Assembly (NCBI RefSeq): GCF_032302195.1
Contig: NZ_CP135275.1
Location: forward strand, 3,658,001-3,722,000
Reading direction: 5' to 3'
DNA: 64,000 nt
DNA from: Paenibacillus sp. MMS20-IR301
Lineage (GTDB): Bacteria; Bacillota; Bacilli; Paenibacillales; Paenibacillaceae
Below, piece by piece: positions 21,050-29,651 of the stretch. Every line of letters begins with the position of its first letter. Position 1 is the stretch's first letter. The notes below the pieces were generated by a model that made no database searches, was not told the origin of the DNA, and was given only the letters and a program-made list of their open reading frames with translations. Position numbers and translations under genes: made by a program.

Positions 21050-22183
21050 TTACAGTCCATAAAGATATGCGGCATGGTCCGGGAGCTGCATACGGATGAC
21101 TCTCCCGGCCTCCAAGCCGTCTTCGCTGAACAGATAAATCCGCTCATGTGCGGGGGTCTCCGCCAGTATGCGCCATTTGGTTCCTTCAAAGGTGCAGTGG
21201 ATTACACTCGCCTCCAGAACGTTTAGCTTCTTATCTGCCGATTCTTCAGAAGCAGCAGGAGTCTCCGCCGGCAAAAGTGTCACTGCCTCGGGCCGGAACC
21301 GCAGCTCGGCGCGTCCGCCGGCACTCCATTGGCTGCCAGGCCCGCATAACGTTCCGGACAGCAGCCCTGCAGAGCAGCGGATCACCGGATCTGCGGCGGT
21401 TCCGGCAGGCTCTCCCTGCAGGACATTAATGGCTCCCAGCAGGGAAGCCGCTTGCCGGCTTGCCGGCTTATGGTAGCAGGCATACGGCGTATCGAACTGG
21501 TCAATCGCCCCGCTGCGCATCAGCAGCAGCTTATCGGCCATCGCGAACGCCTCTTCGGGATCATGGGTGACGTGAAATACACTCATCTTCAGCCGGCGGA
21601 AAAGCACGGACATCTCCGTGCGCATCTCGACCCGCAGGCGCATGTCCAGATTGGAGAGCGGCTCATCCAGCAGCATCAGCCGCGGCTCGGTCACGAGCGC
21701 GCGGGCAATCGCCACACGCTGCTGCTGTCCTCCAGACAGCTGCGGCGGCAGGCGCCGTTCGAAGCCTTCCAGCTGCAGCAGCGCCAGCGCCCCGGCTACC
21801 TTGTCTTTAATCTGCTGCGCAGGCAGCCGCTTCTCCTTCAGGCCGTACGCCACATTGTCAAACACATTCATATGCGGCCATAACGCATAATCCTGGAATA
21901 CCATATTAATGCCGCGTTTCTCCGGCGGCAGCATTTTCGAAGCCGTAGCAATACTCTTCCCGTGCAGCCGGATCTCGCCCCCGTCCGGACGGCTTAATCC
22001 GGCCACAAGCTGCAGCAAGGTTGATTTGCCGCAGCCGGACGGACCCAGCACGCTAATAATTTCGCCTTCCTGCATGGCAAGATTAAGGCTGCTTAAAGCC
22101 TGATAATCGCCATAGCTTTTCTGCAGATTACTGATCTCAAGCAGCGGAGTAACTCCCCCGGCCACAGCCTGTGACTCCCTCAT
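21050..22183 (-). CDS. ABC transporter ATPase, Fe(III)/phosphonate/polyamine type
   Basis: ATPase of the FbpC/PotA class, about 377 residues. Walker A is GPSGCGKST, signature LSGGQQQR, Walker B LMLLDEPLSNLD, and the switch His is in HVTHDPEEA. A C-terminal region of about 130 residues has the look of a TOBE-like regulatory domain. The ATG overlaps the upstream permease stop by four bases (ATGA), indicating translational coupling. It powers the importer formed with the following two genes (22180-24990). The substrate cannot be assigned: this class includes Fe(III), 2-aminoethylphosphonate, spermidine and thiamine systems. Confidence 0.9.
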   Translation of the reverse strand: MRESQAVAGGVTPLLEISNLQKSYGDYQALSSLNLAMQEGEIISVLGPSGCGKSTLLQLVAGLSRPDGGEIRLHGKSIATASKMLPPEKRGINMVFQDYALWPHMNVFDNVAYGLKEKRLPAQQIKDKVAGALALLQLEGFERRLPPQLSGGQQQRVAIARALVTEPRLMLLDEPLSNLDMRLRVEMRTEMSVLFRRLKMSVFHVTHDPEEAFAMADKLLLMRSGAIDQFDTPYACYHKPASRQAASLLGAINVLQGEPAGTAADPVIRCSAGLLSGTLCGPGSQWSAGGRAELRFRPEAVTLLPAETPAASEESADKKLNVLEASVIHCTFEGTKWRILAETPAHERIYLFSEDGLEAGRVIRMQLPDHAAYLYGL

Positions 22184-23865
22184 GACTTGGCCCCCTTCCT
22201 CTTAAACAACGATTCGATCAGGATTAGAATTAAGACGATGATCCCCCCGCCGGTAACGGTTGCCGCGGACGCGTAGCCAAACCTCATATCCTCAAATGCA
22301 TCATCAATGACAATCGGCAGCGTCACGAAATTCGGCGGAAACAGAATGGAATTAACCGCCAGATCAAACACACAGGAGCCGAACGCCGCCAGTGCGCCCG
22401 ACACCAGCGCCCCGCGGATCAGCGGAAGCAGAATCCGTCTCATCCGGCTGATCAGGGAGGCCCCCTGCATCTGGGCGGCATCCAGCAGCTGCTCCGGAAC
22501 CTTGGCCATCGAGCCGGTAATGACCCGGGTGATGACCGGAATCGCTCCGGCTATCGCTGCCAGCACAAGGATTGACGGCTTGCCGTAAAGTCTTAGTCCC
22601 AGCACTTCAAGCCATTTCTGATTCCAGACAAAAATATAGCCGATCCCCAGCACAACGCCGGGTACTGCAAACGAGATCAGCGTTGCGGCTTCAATCGCTT
22701 TTTTGAACCGGAAGCGGGAGTAGGACAGGATGAATGCGGCGCCCAGCCCGATGATCAGCCCGATTAATGAAGCAGCGGCGGCAATCGCCAGCGATCTGCC
22801 GATGCCCGGGAACAAATCTGCCCCGTGCCGGAACAGCTCGGCATAATGCTGCAGTGTCAGATTACCTCTGACCAGCCCGTCCGACTGCACCTGCAGGAGG
22901 GACATCACGATGCTTGAGCCGATCGGAATCCCGATTACAATAATGAGCAGCAGTGCAACTGCGCCGCTGAGCAACCAGTGATAGGAGCCTGCCGCAGCCG
23001 GAACCATCCGCTCAGCCCGCCCGGTCAAAATATCATAGCGGGATCTGCGCAGAATGTAGAACTGGGCCGCAATCGCCAGCAGGATAAGGAGAACCAGATA
23101 CAGTGACAGCACCCCGGCCATGTCAAAGCGGATCGGTGAAGTATAAATTGCCGAATAAATCGAATACGGCAGTGTCGGAAAACGGTAGACGACCGCGATT
23201 GCTGAAGGCAAACCGAAGTCCCCGATGGTATCCATGAAGACCAGCAGTGCCCCTGAGCAGATGGATGGCAGCAGCAGCGGGGCTTCAATGCTCAGCCATA
23301 CCCGTAAGGGGCGTGCCCCGCATAACCGCGCTGCCTGCGACAGCATCTCCATCTTCCATTCCATAGCTGCTCTTACCGTCAGATAAGCGAGGGGAAACTT
23401 GCTGAACGTCATGACAGCAATCAGCCCTGCCGGGGAGAAGACGGCGCCGCTGACCCATTTCCAGCCCAGCAGGGAAGCAACCAGGCCATTCCCGGCCGAG
23501 AACATGATCCAGCCCTGGGCCAGGATGAAGGAAGGCATAATGAACAAGATCCAGGCAGCCGCATCAAGTGCAGTAGCCCCTGCAAACTTCCAGCGTGAGC
23601 GGGCCACTGCCAGCACCGTCCCCAGGACGGTGCCCAGCAGTGTGGTTCCAAGGCCCAGCAGCAGTGAATTTTCTAATGATTTGCGCCAGAGCGGGCGGTT
23701 AAATACATCCAGCAGCAGCGACAAATCCCCGAAGTTCAGATTCCCGAAGAAAACTCCCGGCAGCAGCACCTGAATGATGACCGCCGCGAGCGGGCACAAG
23801 ACGAGAACGGCAAGCAGGATGCTGACCATCCAGCCCAGCCGGTTAACATTCAGCGCTCTAAGCAT
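22180..23865 (-). CDS. ABC transporter double permease (FbpB-like)
   Basis: Integral membrane protein of about 561 residues containing two fused BPD_transp_1 permease halves, as in FbpB or ThiP. The first coupling loop is around AARLCGARPLRVWLSIEAPLL (about residues 200-220), the second around AAQMQGASLISRMRRILLPLI (about 465-485); both show the EAA pattern. About twelve hydrophobic segments are visible. It is placed 6 bases after the binding-protein stop and overlaps the ATPase start. The ribosome site is weak, so translation may depend on coupling to the upstream gene. Confidence 0.9.
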   Translation of the reverse strand: MLRALNVNRLGWMVSILLAVLVLCPLAAVIIQVLLPGVFFGNLNFGDLSLLLDVFNRPLWRKSLENSLLLGLGTTLLGTVLGTVLAVARSRWKFAGATALDAAAWILFIMPSFILAQGWIMFSAGNGLVASLLGWKWVSGAVFSPAGLIAVMTFSKFPLAYLTVRAAMEWKMEMLSQAARLCGARPLRVWLSIEAPLLLPSICSGALLVFMDTIGDFGLPSAIAVVYRFPTLPYSIYSAIYTSPIRFDMAGVLSLYLVLLILLAIAAQFYILRRSRYDILTGRAERMVPAAAGSYHWLLSGAVALLLIIVIGIPIGSSIVMSLLQVQSDGLVRGNLTLQHYAELFRHGADLFPGIGRSLAIAAAASLIGLIIGLGAAFILSYSRFRFKKAIEAATLISFAVPGVVLGIGYIFVWNQKWLEVLGLRLYGKPSILVLAAIAGAIPVITRVITGSMAKVPEQLLDAAQMQGASLISRMRRILLPLIRGALVSGALAAFGSCVFDLAVNSILFPPNFVTLPIVIDDAFEDMRFGYASAATVTGGGIIVLILILIESLFKRKGAKS

Positions 23866-23871
23866 GGCCGG

Positions 23872-24990
23872 TTATTGCACAGCCTGATCAGCGAACCACT
23901 GCTTGATCTCAGCCTCATGCCCGCTGGCCCAGGCGGCATCCGTAAAGTTCAGCTTGGCATCAGCAGCCCGGTCAGCCTTGGGATTGGCCCCTTCTGCCGA
24001 AGGCTCGAAGTAGCTCTCATCACCGCTGTCGATCAGCTCCTGCTGGACTTCAGGCTCCAGCAGGAAGCTCACGAACTGCTTGGCTGCATCCGCATGCTCC
24101 GTATCCTTTTGAATCGCTGCCACCCGGACAGATGCCGGTGCGCCATCTTCCGGCCAGACCAGCTCAACCGGCTCCCCGGCGTCCAGCATGGAATAAGCAT
24201 TGGATTCCTGCAGTGCGGCAATCTCAATCTCACCGGAGGTCAGAGCCTGTACAACCTGGGGATTCTTCGGATAGACCCGCAGTCCCTGCTCCATCAGGCT
24301 GTTGAAATATTCCTTCCCGCCGTCAATCCCCTTGTCCTCGAAAAAGCTCGCCACAAACGGGTAGGCCGGTGCGGCAATGGCCGGGTCAGCCATACCCAGT
24401 CTGCCTTTGTAGGCAGCGTTCTTCAGATCTTCCCAGGAAGCCGGGATGTCTGTTCCGCTGATTTTGTCTTTATTGTAGACGATGATCCCTGCGGCATGCG
24501 CTCCTGTCGGATAATACGCCCCGTCTGCAGGAATCAGTGATTCATAGTTGTCTTTCAGCCCCGCCACATTGTCCGGGGTCCAGCCGGTCAGCAGCTGCTC
24601 CTTGGCATCCAGCCCGTAAATCGAAGGCATGGCATCAATCCACACAACATCCCACTGCGGATTGCCCTGCTCGGCTTCAATGCGCGACATAATCTCTGCA
24701 CCGTTCCCGGAGACAATGTTCAGCTTAATTCCCGTCTTCTTCTCAAACATGTCACCGATGACAGCGTCGAAGTCATTCAGATACACCGTAAGGGTCTCAG
24801 TGCCAGCGCCAGTACCTGTGCCGGAGTTCGTACCTGCGTCTGCCGCTGCACTTGCAGTTGCCGCCGCCTGATTGCTCCCGTTCGCAGCAGCGTCCGCAGC
24901 GTTCTGATTTTGCCCCCCGCAGGCTGTCACTGCCAGTAAAGATAGTACACCTGCTGCAGCACCCGCTGTTTTGCGCCAATTCCGTTTCAC
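23872..24990 (-). CDS. ABC transporter binding lipoprotein, AfuA/FbpA-like
   Basis: Type-2 periplasmic binding protein of about 372 residues, the extracellular receptor of the importer. It has a lipoprotein signal ending in VTACGG, then an unusually long Ala/Asn/Gly/Thr-rich tether (about residues 25-65), and the binding domain starting TLTVYLNDFDAVIGD. WDVVWIDAMPSIYGLD and YPTGAHAAGIIVYNKD are typical of the Fe(III)/AEP/putrescine receptor cluster. No Tyr-Tyr iron motif is evident, which weakens an iron assignment. It starts at GTG 24988-24990 with GGGGG 10 bases upstream. Divergent from a LysR regulator gene that probably controls it. Confidence 0.88.
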   Translation of the reverse strand: MKRNWRKTAGAAAGVLSLLAVTACGGQNQNAADAAANGSNQAAATASAAADAGTNSGTGTGAGTETLTVYLNDFDAVIGDMFEKKTGIKLNIVSGNGAEIMSRIEAEQGNPQWDVVWIDAMPSIYGLDAKEQLLTGWTPDNVAGLKDNYESLIPADGAYYPTGAHAAGIIVYNKDKISGTDIPASWEDLKNAAYKGRLGMADPAIAAPAYPFVASFFEDKGIDGGKEYFNSLMEQGLRVYPKNPQVVQALTSGEIEIAALQESNAYSMLDAGEPVELVWPEDGAPASVRVAAIQKDTEHADAAKQFVSFLLEPEVQQELIDSGDESYFEPSAEGANPKADRAADAKLNFTDAAWASGHEAEIKQWFADQAVQ

Positions 24991-25042
24991 GTTGATGAAT
25001 CCCCCTTGAAATGTTTTTTTCGCCTTCGCGTTACTTCAAACT

Positions 25043-25126
25043 TTAACAATGTAATGTAAGAGCAACGTCAAACCGGGTGGTTACTTTTATTAAATATATC
25101 TATGTATATTGAATATTTAATAGATA
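25043..25126. promoter_or_regulatory. Divergent promoter/operator region for the LysR gene and the ABC operon
   Basis: Leftward, TTGACG (25071-25066) and TGTTAA (25048-25043) are spaced 17 bases apart and could drive the ABC operon. Next to it an inverted repeat TATCTAT (25097-25103) / ATAGATA (25120-25126) in an AT-rich stretch is a fair candidate LysR operator. Confidence 0.45.
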
Positions 25127-25161
25127 ACATCTATATTTTAGGCATAAGGGGAGTGAGTGTA

Positions 25162-26076
25162 ATGAATCTGCAGCAGCTCAAAGTGTTCTTGGAGGTCATG
25201 CGCAGGGATACCCTGCAGGAGGCCGCTGACCAGTTGGAGCTTACCCAGCCTACGGTCAGCTTTCATCTGCGGAAGCTGGAGGAGAGTCTCGGCGTGCAAT
25301 TGTTCCGCAAGCAGTCACGGAAGCTGATCCGCACAGAGGCAGCCGAGGAGCTGCTGCCCTATGCGCGCCGGGTTGCCTCCATGATGGAGGAGGCCGCTGA
25401 GCGGATGCGGGCCAGAAGCGGCGACGCCCACAGCCGGTTGAAGCTGGGAGCCAGCTACACCCCGGCCACCTATTTCCTGCCGCCGTTCCTGGCGGACTAT
25501 AAGCGGGGGCATCCGGATACCGATTTATTACTGACTGTGAAAAAAGCCGACACCATCCTCTCCCTCCTGCGCCACCATGAAATTGATGTAGCCATTGTCT
25601 CGCTGCCGAACGAGCCGGAGAAGGGACTGCAGATCGTACCGCTGATCGAAGACGAGCTGCAGCTGGTGATGAATCCGCAGCATCCGCTGGCATCCGCCGA
25701 GCCGCTCAGCGCCGGGCAGCTGGAGGGCGAGGTCTTCCTGCTCCATGAGCAAGGCTCCACCTCCCGGCAGCTGGCCGAGGAGTGGGCTGCCTACATCGGG
25801 CTGCAGTTCCAGTCGGTGATGGAGCTTGGCGCAATCGAGACAATCAAGGAGACGCTGAAGTTCAATCCCGGCATCGGGGTGCTGCCGCTGCGCAGCGTGC
25901 TCAAGGAGACTGCCGCCGGAGAGCTAATCCGGCGCCCTCTTCCGGGTGAAGGCTACGCCAACCGCAGGCATATTTGCCTGGCTTACCGGGACGAGCCTAT
26001 CTACGCTGCACACATCCGCAGCTTCATCGAGTTCATCCGCGGCTCGGGCGCGCCGCGCGCCGGGGAAGCGGAGTAG
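25162..26076 (+). CDS. LysR-family transcriptional regulator
   Basis: Typical LysR regulator of about 304 residues: N-terminal winged helix-turn-helix (MNLQQLKVFLEVMRRDTLQE, then LTQPTVSFHLRKLEESLG), a linker helix, and a two-lobed substrate-sensing domain beginning LKLGASYTPATYFLPP. The effector domain includes HEIDVAIVSLPNEPEKGL and ends with the PLRSVLKE segment. I start at the ATG at 25162 because GGGGAG lies 8 bases upstream; in-frame codons from 25102 lack a ribosome site. It is divergent from the importer operon 20310-24990 and probably activates or represses it in response to the imported ligand or a metabolite. Confidence 0.9.
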   Translation: MNLQQLKVFLEVMRRDTLQEAADQLELTQPTVSFHLRKLEESLGVQLFRKQSRKLIRTEAAEELLPYARRVASMMEEAAERMRARSGDAHSRLKLGASYTPATYFLPPFLADYKRGHPDTDLLLTVKKADTILSLLRHHEIDVAIVSLPNEPEKGLQIVPLIEDELQLVMNPQHPLASAEPLSAGQLEGEVFLLHEQGSTSRQLAEEWAAYIGLQFQSVMELGAIETIKETLKFNPGIGVLPLRSVLKETAAGELIRRPLPGEGYANRRHICLAYRDEPIYAAHIRSFIEFIRGSGAPRAGEAE

Positions 26077-26102
26077 CGGCGGGCGCGAGGCGGGCGCGAT
26101 TC

Positions 26103-26216
26103 AGGGGCACTTCTGCCCCTGTTTTCCTCTTATCGCCTGCTTTTGGCGATATTAGGGGCACTTCTGCCCCTGTTTTCCTCTTATCGCCTGCTTTTGGCGA
26201 TATCAGGGGCACTTGT
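26103..26216. repeat. 51-bp tandem repeat A (two full units and a partial third)
   Basis: Units begin at 26103, 26154 and 26205 (truncated), a period of exactly 51 bases. Each full unit has two hairpins: AGGGGCA-N4-TGCCCCT and TATCGCC-N7-GGCGATA. The two full copies differ only at their last base. The array begins about 25 bases after the LysR stop, within an 880-base gap between convergent genes. Confidence 0.9.
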
Positions 26217-26224
26217 GCACCATA

Positions 26225-26452
26225 TGAGGGAAAAGTCACTCTAATGTTACCCAATTGCGGCTTCCGAGCAGCATATAGGGGAAAAGTCACTCTAACGTTA
26301 CCCAATTGCGGCTTTCGAGCAGCATATAGAGGGAAAAGTCCCTCTAACGTTACCCAATTGCGGCTTTCGAGCAGCATATAGAGGGAAAAGTCCCTCTAAC
26401 GTTACCCAATTGCGGCTTTCGAGCAGCATATAGAGGGAAAAGTCAGTCTATT
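26225..26452. repeat. 51/52-bp tandem repeat B (four units and a partial fifth)
   Basis: The AAAAGTC core recurs at 26231, 26282, 26334, 26386 and 26438. Each unit carries AGAGGGA-N4-TCCCTCT or a version with one mismatch, followed by a conserved block with AACGTTACCCAATTGCGGC and GAGCAGCATATAG. Units 3 and 4 have the perfect hairpin; units 1, 2 and 5 read TCACTC or TCAGTC. The units are near-identical throughout, so this is not a CRISPR array. Confidence 0.9.
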
Positions 26453-26482
26453 TTCAGCCAAATGTAAGCTCAATCTGGTTAC

Positions 26483-26615
26483 TTACGGACATCACAGACC
26501 TTATTCGCCACTTTCAAGCTCCGAATGTCACTTTTTCGGCAAAATAACGGCGCTGGTGTCCGCAAGGATAAGTCTCAGGTGCTTTTCCGCTGGTTAAGGT
26601 CTCTCATGTCCGTAA
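26483..26615. repeat. Inverted set of three 21-bp sites (family F)
   Basis: One forward site (26483-26503, TTACGGACAT then ACAGACCTTA-like) and two reverse copies (26545-26565 and 26595-26615). Forward and last copies match at 19 of 21 positions as an inverted pair; the middle one is weaker (15 of 21). Start-to-start spacing is 62 and 50 bases, and the first site falls 51 bases after the last repeat B unit. The rest of the gap to 26816 shows no gene I can support. Confidence 0.7.
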
Positions 26616-26816
26616 CGTTAGCCTAGCTAGCTGGAATAACCGTTGCAGGACTGTCTACTCCCAATCCGCTACACCCTGCTGACCGCATACTCACCTGATT
26701 CAGCACATCGTCAGCACGCCAACACATAAGCAACAAACACTCAAACACGCAGGAACACACATACACCAGCACACTAGCAATCTGTAACTCGTCTTCGCAA
26801 ACCTTTGAACTGCAAT

Positions 26817-26858
26817 AAAAAAAGCACACCAGACAGCAGTCCGCTGCCCGGTGTACTT
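26817..26858 (-). terminator. Intrinsic terminator of the FIST-MCP pair
   Basis: Read leftward, AAGTACACC pairs with GGTGTGCTT around a GC-rich inner stem and is followed by TTTTTTT. It lies about 100 bases after the MCP-like gene. Confidence 0.85.
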
Positions 26859-26957
26859 GTTCATCTCCTATCCCCACTCTGCTTATACGCGCCGATTCCT
26901 GCTTCCGCTACGTGTCCGATCCCGCTTCCGCTTACACGCATCCGACAGCGCTTCTCC

Positions 26958-28085
26958 TTACACGCTGCTCTTCAGTGACGCTTCCAGCTGCTGCAGCTGC
27001 TCGATCTGATGCAGATGATTCAGCAGCTGCTGGTAGTGGTCGGCTTTCTTCTGGACGGTGAGGACCAGTTTCTGGAACTGTCCATCATCCTGTCCCGATT
27101 TCTCCAGAATACGCAGCAGGTCATCATTGATCTGCTCCACATCCTCCAGGCTGCTCTCCTGGGACTCCTGGATTTTCTCCAGATGCTGGAATACCTCTTC
27201 CTCTGCTTCGACAATCTCGTTCATATATACAGTCGACTGGCTGATCTTCGCATTGGTCTCCGTCATGGCCTGTGTCCCGTCACCGGATTTGCGGTGCAGC
27301 CGCTCCATCACTTCGGTCATTCCCGTAAGGGAGCCCATGATATCCTTCACATGGATGCGGGTGCTGTCGGCCAGCTTGCGGATTTCCGTAGCCACGACGC
27401 CGAAGCCAAGTCCATGCTCACCTGCACGCGCCGCCTCAATCGCCGCATTCAGCGACAAGAGATTGGTCTGCTGGGCAATATCTGTAATGATCTTCGTCAG
27501 CTGCTCAATACTCCGGAAATGCTGCCGCAGCTCATCATTTAGACTGACGAATTCCGTAAATACCGCAGAGGCCTTCTGCATTTCAGCAGAAATCTGGATA
27601 TTGGCTTCCTTGGCAAATTCGATTTTGTTGGAGGAGAAGGAGAGACTGCCGTACATTTCATTAATAAGCTCTTCAGTCTGCTCACTGTTAGCCTTCAGAT
27701 GCTCCAGCCGCAGCTGGGTTCCGCCTACCTGGCTGATCAGTTCGCCGCCGCCTGCACGCAAGGCTGCAAACTCCTCAACCATACGTCCCTCTTCCTTCAG
27801 AATCTCAGCAGTCTCACGGCGGATCTCAGCGGACAGAGTATATGCATGAGTGCCATAGGATACCTGGACTGATGCACCAGCAGGTGCAGAGGCTGCGCCG
27901 GAACCTGCCTGACCCTGGGAGGCTGCAGCACCGGAATCAGAACCGCCCGCTCCATCCGCCGCTGCTGCGGTTACCGGCCCGGGAGCACCGGAGCCTTCAG
28001 TATGAGTGTATGTATTGTGAGCCGCCGCATTGTCTGCGGCAGTTTTTTTTGCCCATGTAGTGCGCAATCTGGTTATCCATTGCAT
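26958..28085 (-). CDS. Soluble methyl-accepting chemotaxis-like signalling protein
   Basis: Cytoplasmic protein of about 375 residues with an MCP signalling domain (about 170-375). The hairpin-tip sequence is [35 protein letters not shown], here given only as landmarks [11 protein letters not shown] and [15 protein letters not shown]. The region before it is a long coiled coil, and residues 20-75 are an Ala/Gly/Ser-rich linker. No transmembrane helix is seen. It starts 17 bases after the FIST-protein stop, so the FIST protein is the probable sensor and this the output that would engage CheA/CheW. It is shorter than membrane MCPs and has no sensor domain of its own. A role in another coiled-coil signalling array is possible. 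Confidence 0.87.
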   Translation of the reverse strand: MQWITRLRTTWAKKTAADNAAAHNTYTHTEGSGAPGPVTAAAADGAGGSDSGAAASQGQAGSGAASAPAGASVQVSYGTHAYTLSAEIRRETAEILKEEGRMVEEFAALRAGGGELISQVGGTQLRLEHLKANSEQTEELINEMYGSLSFSSNKIEFAKEANIQISAEMQKASAVFTEFVSLNDELRQHFRSIEQLTKIITDIAQQTNLLSLNAAIEAARAGEHGLGFGVVATEIRKLADSTRIHVKDIMGSLTGMTEVMERLHRKSGDGTQAMTETNAKISQSTVYMNEIVEAEEEVFQHLEKIQESQESSLEDVEQINDDLLRILEKSGQDDGQFQKLVLTVQKKADHYQQLLNHLHQIEQLQQLEASLKSSV

Positions 28086-28102
28086 AATCCTTCTTCTCTC
28101 CC

Positions 28103-29134
28103 TTATTCAACCAGCAGCAGAATCATGGTCTGGTTGGCATGCTTTTTATAATATTGTTCTCCGAAGCTGATGAAGCCGGTAATATTACTGCAGAATCCAA
28201 GCATCTGATCATCAAATGCAGGCCAAAGATTATCCCGCTTAAACAGCTGGTCGCGCAGAGTGCAGTTAATATTAAGCACAAAGGAAGGCTTGTACGGACT
28301 GCTGCCAAGTGTCTCCTCCAGCACAGCCAGCGGATCTGCAGAGCTTAGCACCTCCACATAAGTACTAGACATAACCTGACTGTAAAATGTGACAGAGCCA
28401 TCCGCATTGATAACCATCGGAGAGGCGATAATCAGATCGTCCTCGTATCTTTTGCCGAGCGGGCTGCTCAGGAAATGGTCTGCCAGCTCCTCCACCGGGA
28501 CACCAATCACACGCGCATATTCTTCGGCGGCCGGACGTCCGTTAAAGGAATATACCCTTCTGCCAAAAAGATCCGCTTCTGTCACGAGCATTGTCTTCCC
28601 GGTAGGAACATAAATGTTCTCCTTCACCAGTACCGTACGTGCAGACATGTCGAAGAAAATCCCCAGGTTACGCACCCTCCGGCTTCCTATATAAATATAG
28701 GTTTCTCCTTGCCCGTCGTCCGCCGCACTCCCGCCGATAATCTTGAACTCCGGGGCAATGAAGAAAAGTGACGAGAGTATAGATTCCTCCATTGCCCCCT
28801 GCCCGTCGCACAACAGCAGCATGAAGGCATTGACGTTGTCTTTGACCTTGTTATACGCCGCGCTTAGCTCACTGCCGCTGAGAACGGGCGGATGCAGAAT
28901 TTCTACAACCCGGGTCCGGCCTGACTCATATTCGAATCCTGTGACCGCACCGCTCCGGTAGCCCTGCGGGGTATATTCGCCTTTAGTCGAGCAGAGAACG
29001 GCTTGTGGAGGTGCATACTGCGACAGTTCTCTGACAACTGCAGCGGAAGCAAATAATACCAGCCCCCGGCTGCTGTCCAGCGCCTCCAGATGGTGCCGCG
29101 CTGCGTCAAGTGTGGTGAAAGATAAAGCTTTCAT
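28103..29134 (-). CDS. FIST-domain sensory protein
   Basis: FIST N and FIST C domains cover the whole 343 residues. FIST proteins are thought to bind small ligands such as amino acids and to feed two-component or chemotaxis systems. Landmarks are [20 protein letters not shown], the [10 protein letters not shown] motif typical of [23 protein letters not shown] at the domain join, and [11 protein letters not shown] near the C-terminus. No membrane segment. The ATG at 29134 is taken as start, with GAAGG 12 bases upstream; a TTG at 29146 is an alternative. It is followed directly by the soluble MCP-like gene, so the two form a split ligand sensor and signalling module. Confidence 0.87.
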   Translation of the reverse strand: MKALSFTTLDAARHHLEALDSSRGLVLFASAAVVRELSQYAPPQAVLCSTKGEYTPQGYRSGAVTGFEYESGRTRVVEILHPPVLSGSELSAAYNKVKDNVNAFMLLLCDGQGAMEESILSSLFFIAPEFKIIGGSAADDGQGETYIYIGSRRVRNLGIFFDMSARTVLVKENIYVPTGKTMLVTEADLFGRRVYSFNGRPAAEEYARVIGVPVEELADHFLSSPLGKRYEDDLIIASPMVINADGSVTFYSQVMSSTYVEVLSSADPLAVLEETLGSSPYKPSFVLNINCTLRDQLFKRDNLWPAFDDQMLGFCSNITGFISFGEQYYKKHANQTMILLLVE

Positions 29135-29328
29135 TAAATATAACAACCTTCCTTCACGGGATCTCCCCTAGTAAACTAACTGTTACTGAAAAATTAAGCT
29201 TTAATTTTCAATTCTTCTTATGGTAAATCCAGAACCAGGCTTATTGTCTGTGAACAATGTCGCAATCCCTCGGCTAAAGCCGGAATTCCTCGAATAAATA
29301 CCTTGTTGCGGAGCAGCGGAGGTTGAGT

Positions 29329-29371
29329 ATGTCCCGTAGAGGCTGTATCATAACAGCATGAACATACGGGA
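29329..29371 (+). promoter_or_regulatory. Possible leader peptide overlapping a hairpin, upstream of the 61-residue protein gene
   Basis: ATG at 29329, with GGAGG 6 bases upstream, opens a 10-codon frame MSRRGCIITA ending at TGA 29359-29361. The same bases form a stem, TCCCGTA (29332-29338) with TACGGGA (29365-29371) and GCTGT with ACAGC inside. Ribosome movement could open the hairpin, as in attenuators, but no terminator T tract follows it. Confidence 0.35.
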
Positions 29372-29418
29372 TTTCATCCATTGTCTACTTATAGCAGAAG
29401 AGTGAGGAGGTGCAGATA

Positions 29419-29604
29419 ATGACTTATTCACAACGCTCCAGCCACCCCGCTGCTGCATCAGACTATACCTATCTGGAATATCAAATCGGGATGGCTGCGG
29501 ATGAGCTGTCAGAGGCGGAACAGGAGAATGACGAAGCCCGGGCTGAGGCCATCCGCGTTAAGCTGGCTGGTCTGGAAGAAGAGCTGGCGAAGCTTGAGGA
29601 TTAA
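29419..29604 (+). CDS. Small acidic protein, 61 residues
   Basis: Starts at ATG 29419 with GAGGAGG 8 bases upstream; the in-frame GTG at 29410 overlaps that site. The first 15 residues are Ser/Ala-rich and the rest is a Glu-rich amphipathic helix (about 20-61) ending AGLEEELAKLED, which suggests a coiled coil or a protein-binding helix. No Cys, membrane segment or known motif. It is divergent from the FIST-MCP pair. I do not recognise a family. Confidence 0.75.
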   Translation: MTYSQRSSHPAAASDYTYLEYQIGMAADELSEAEQENDEARAEAIRVKLAGLEEELAKLED

Positions 29605-29630
29605 GGCACATACAGTAACAATAGTGTATA

Positions 29631-29645
29631 TGATAATGATTATCA
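29631..29645. promoter_or_regulatory. Perfect 7-1-7 Fur box
   Basis: TGATAATGATTATCA is an exact match to the Bacillus Fur consensus TGATAAT-N-ATTATCA. It lies 27 bases after the small-protein gene, between two transcription units, without an iron-uptake gene next to it on either side. A promoter reading leftward (TTGATA, 17 bases, TATTGT) and a TATGAT box reading rightward both overlap it. Confidence 0.85.
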
Positions 29646-29651
29646 ATGATA

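Noticed and set aside
21050..24990. Calling the importer an iron transporter (FbpABC)
   Set aside because: The class covers several ligands, there is no Fur box in its promoter region and no clear iron-binding Tyr pair.
25974..26381. Open frames through the tandem repeats on both strands (also 26033-26377)
   Set aside because: The repeat period of 51-52 bases shifts frame between most B units, and the products are just repeat translations; no ribosome site.
26225..26452. CRISPR array
   Set aside because: Units are near-identical over their whole length, with no variable spacers and no cas genes nearby.
26623..26877. 84-codon leftward open frame before the MCP-like gene terminator
   Set aside because: Overlaps the terminator, has no ribosome site and no motif.
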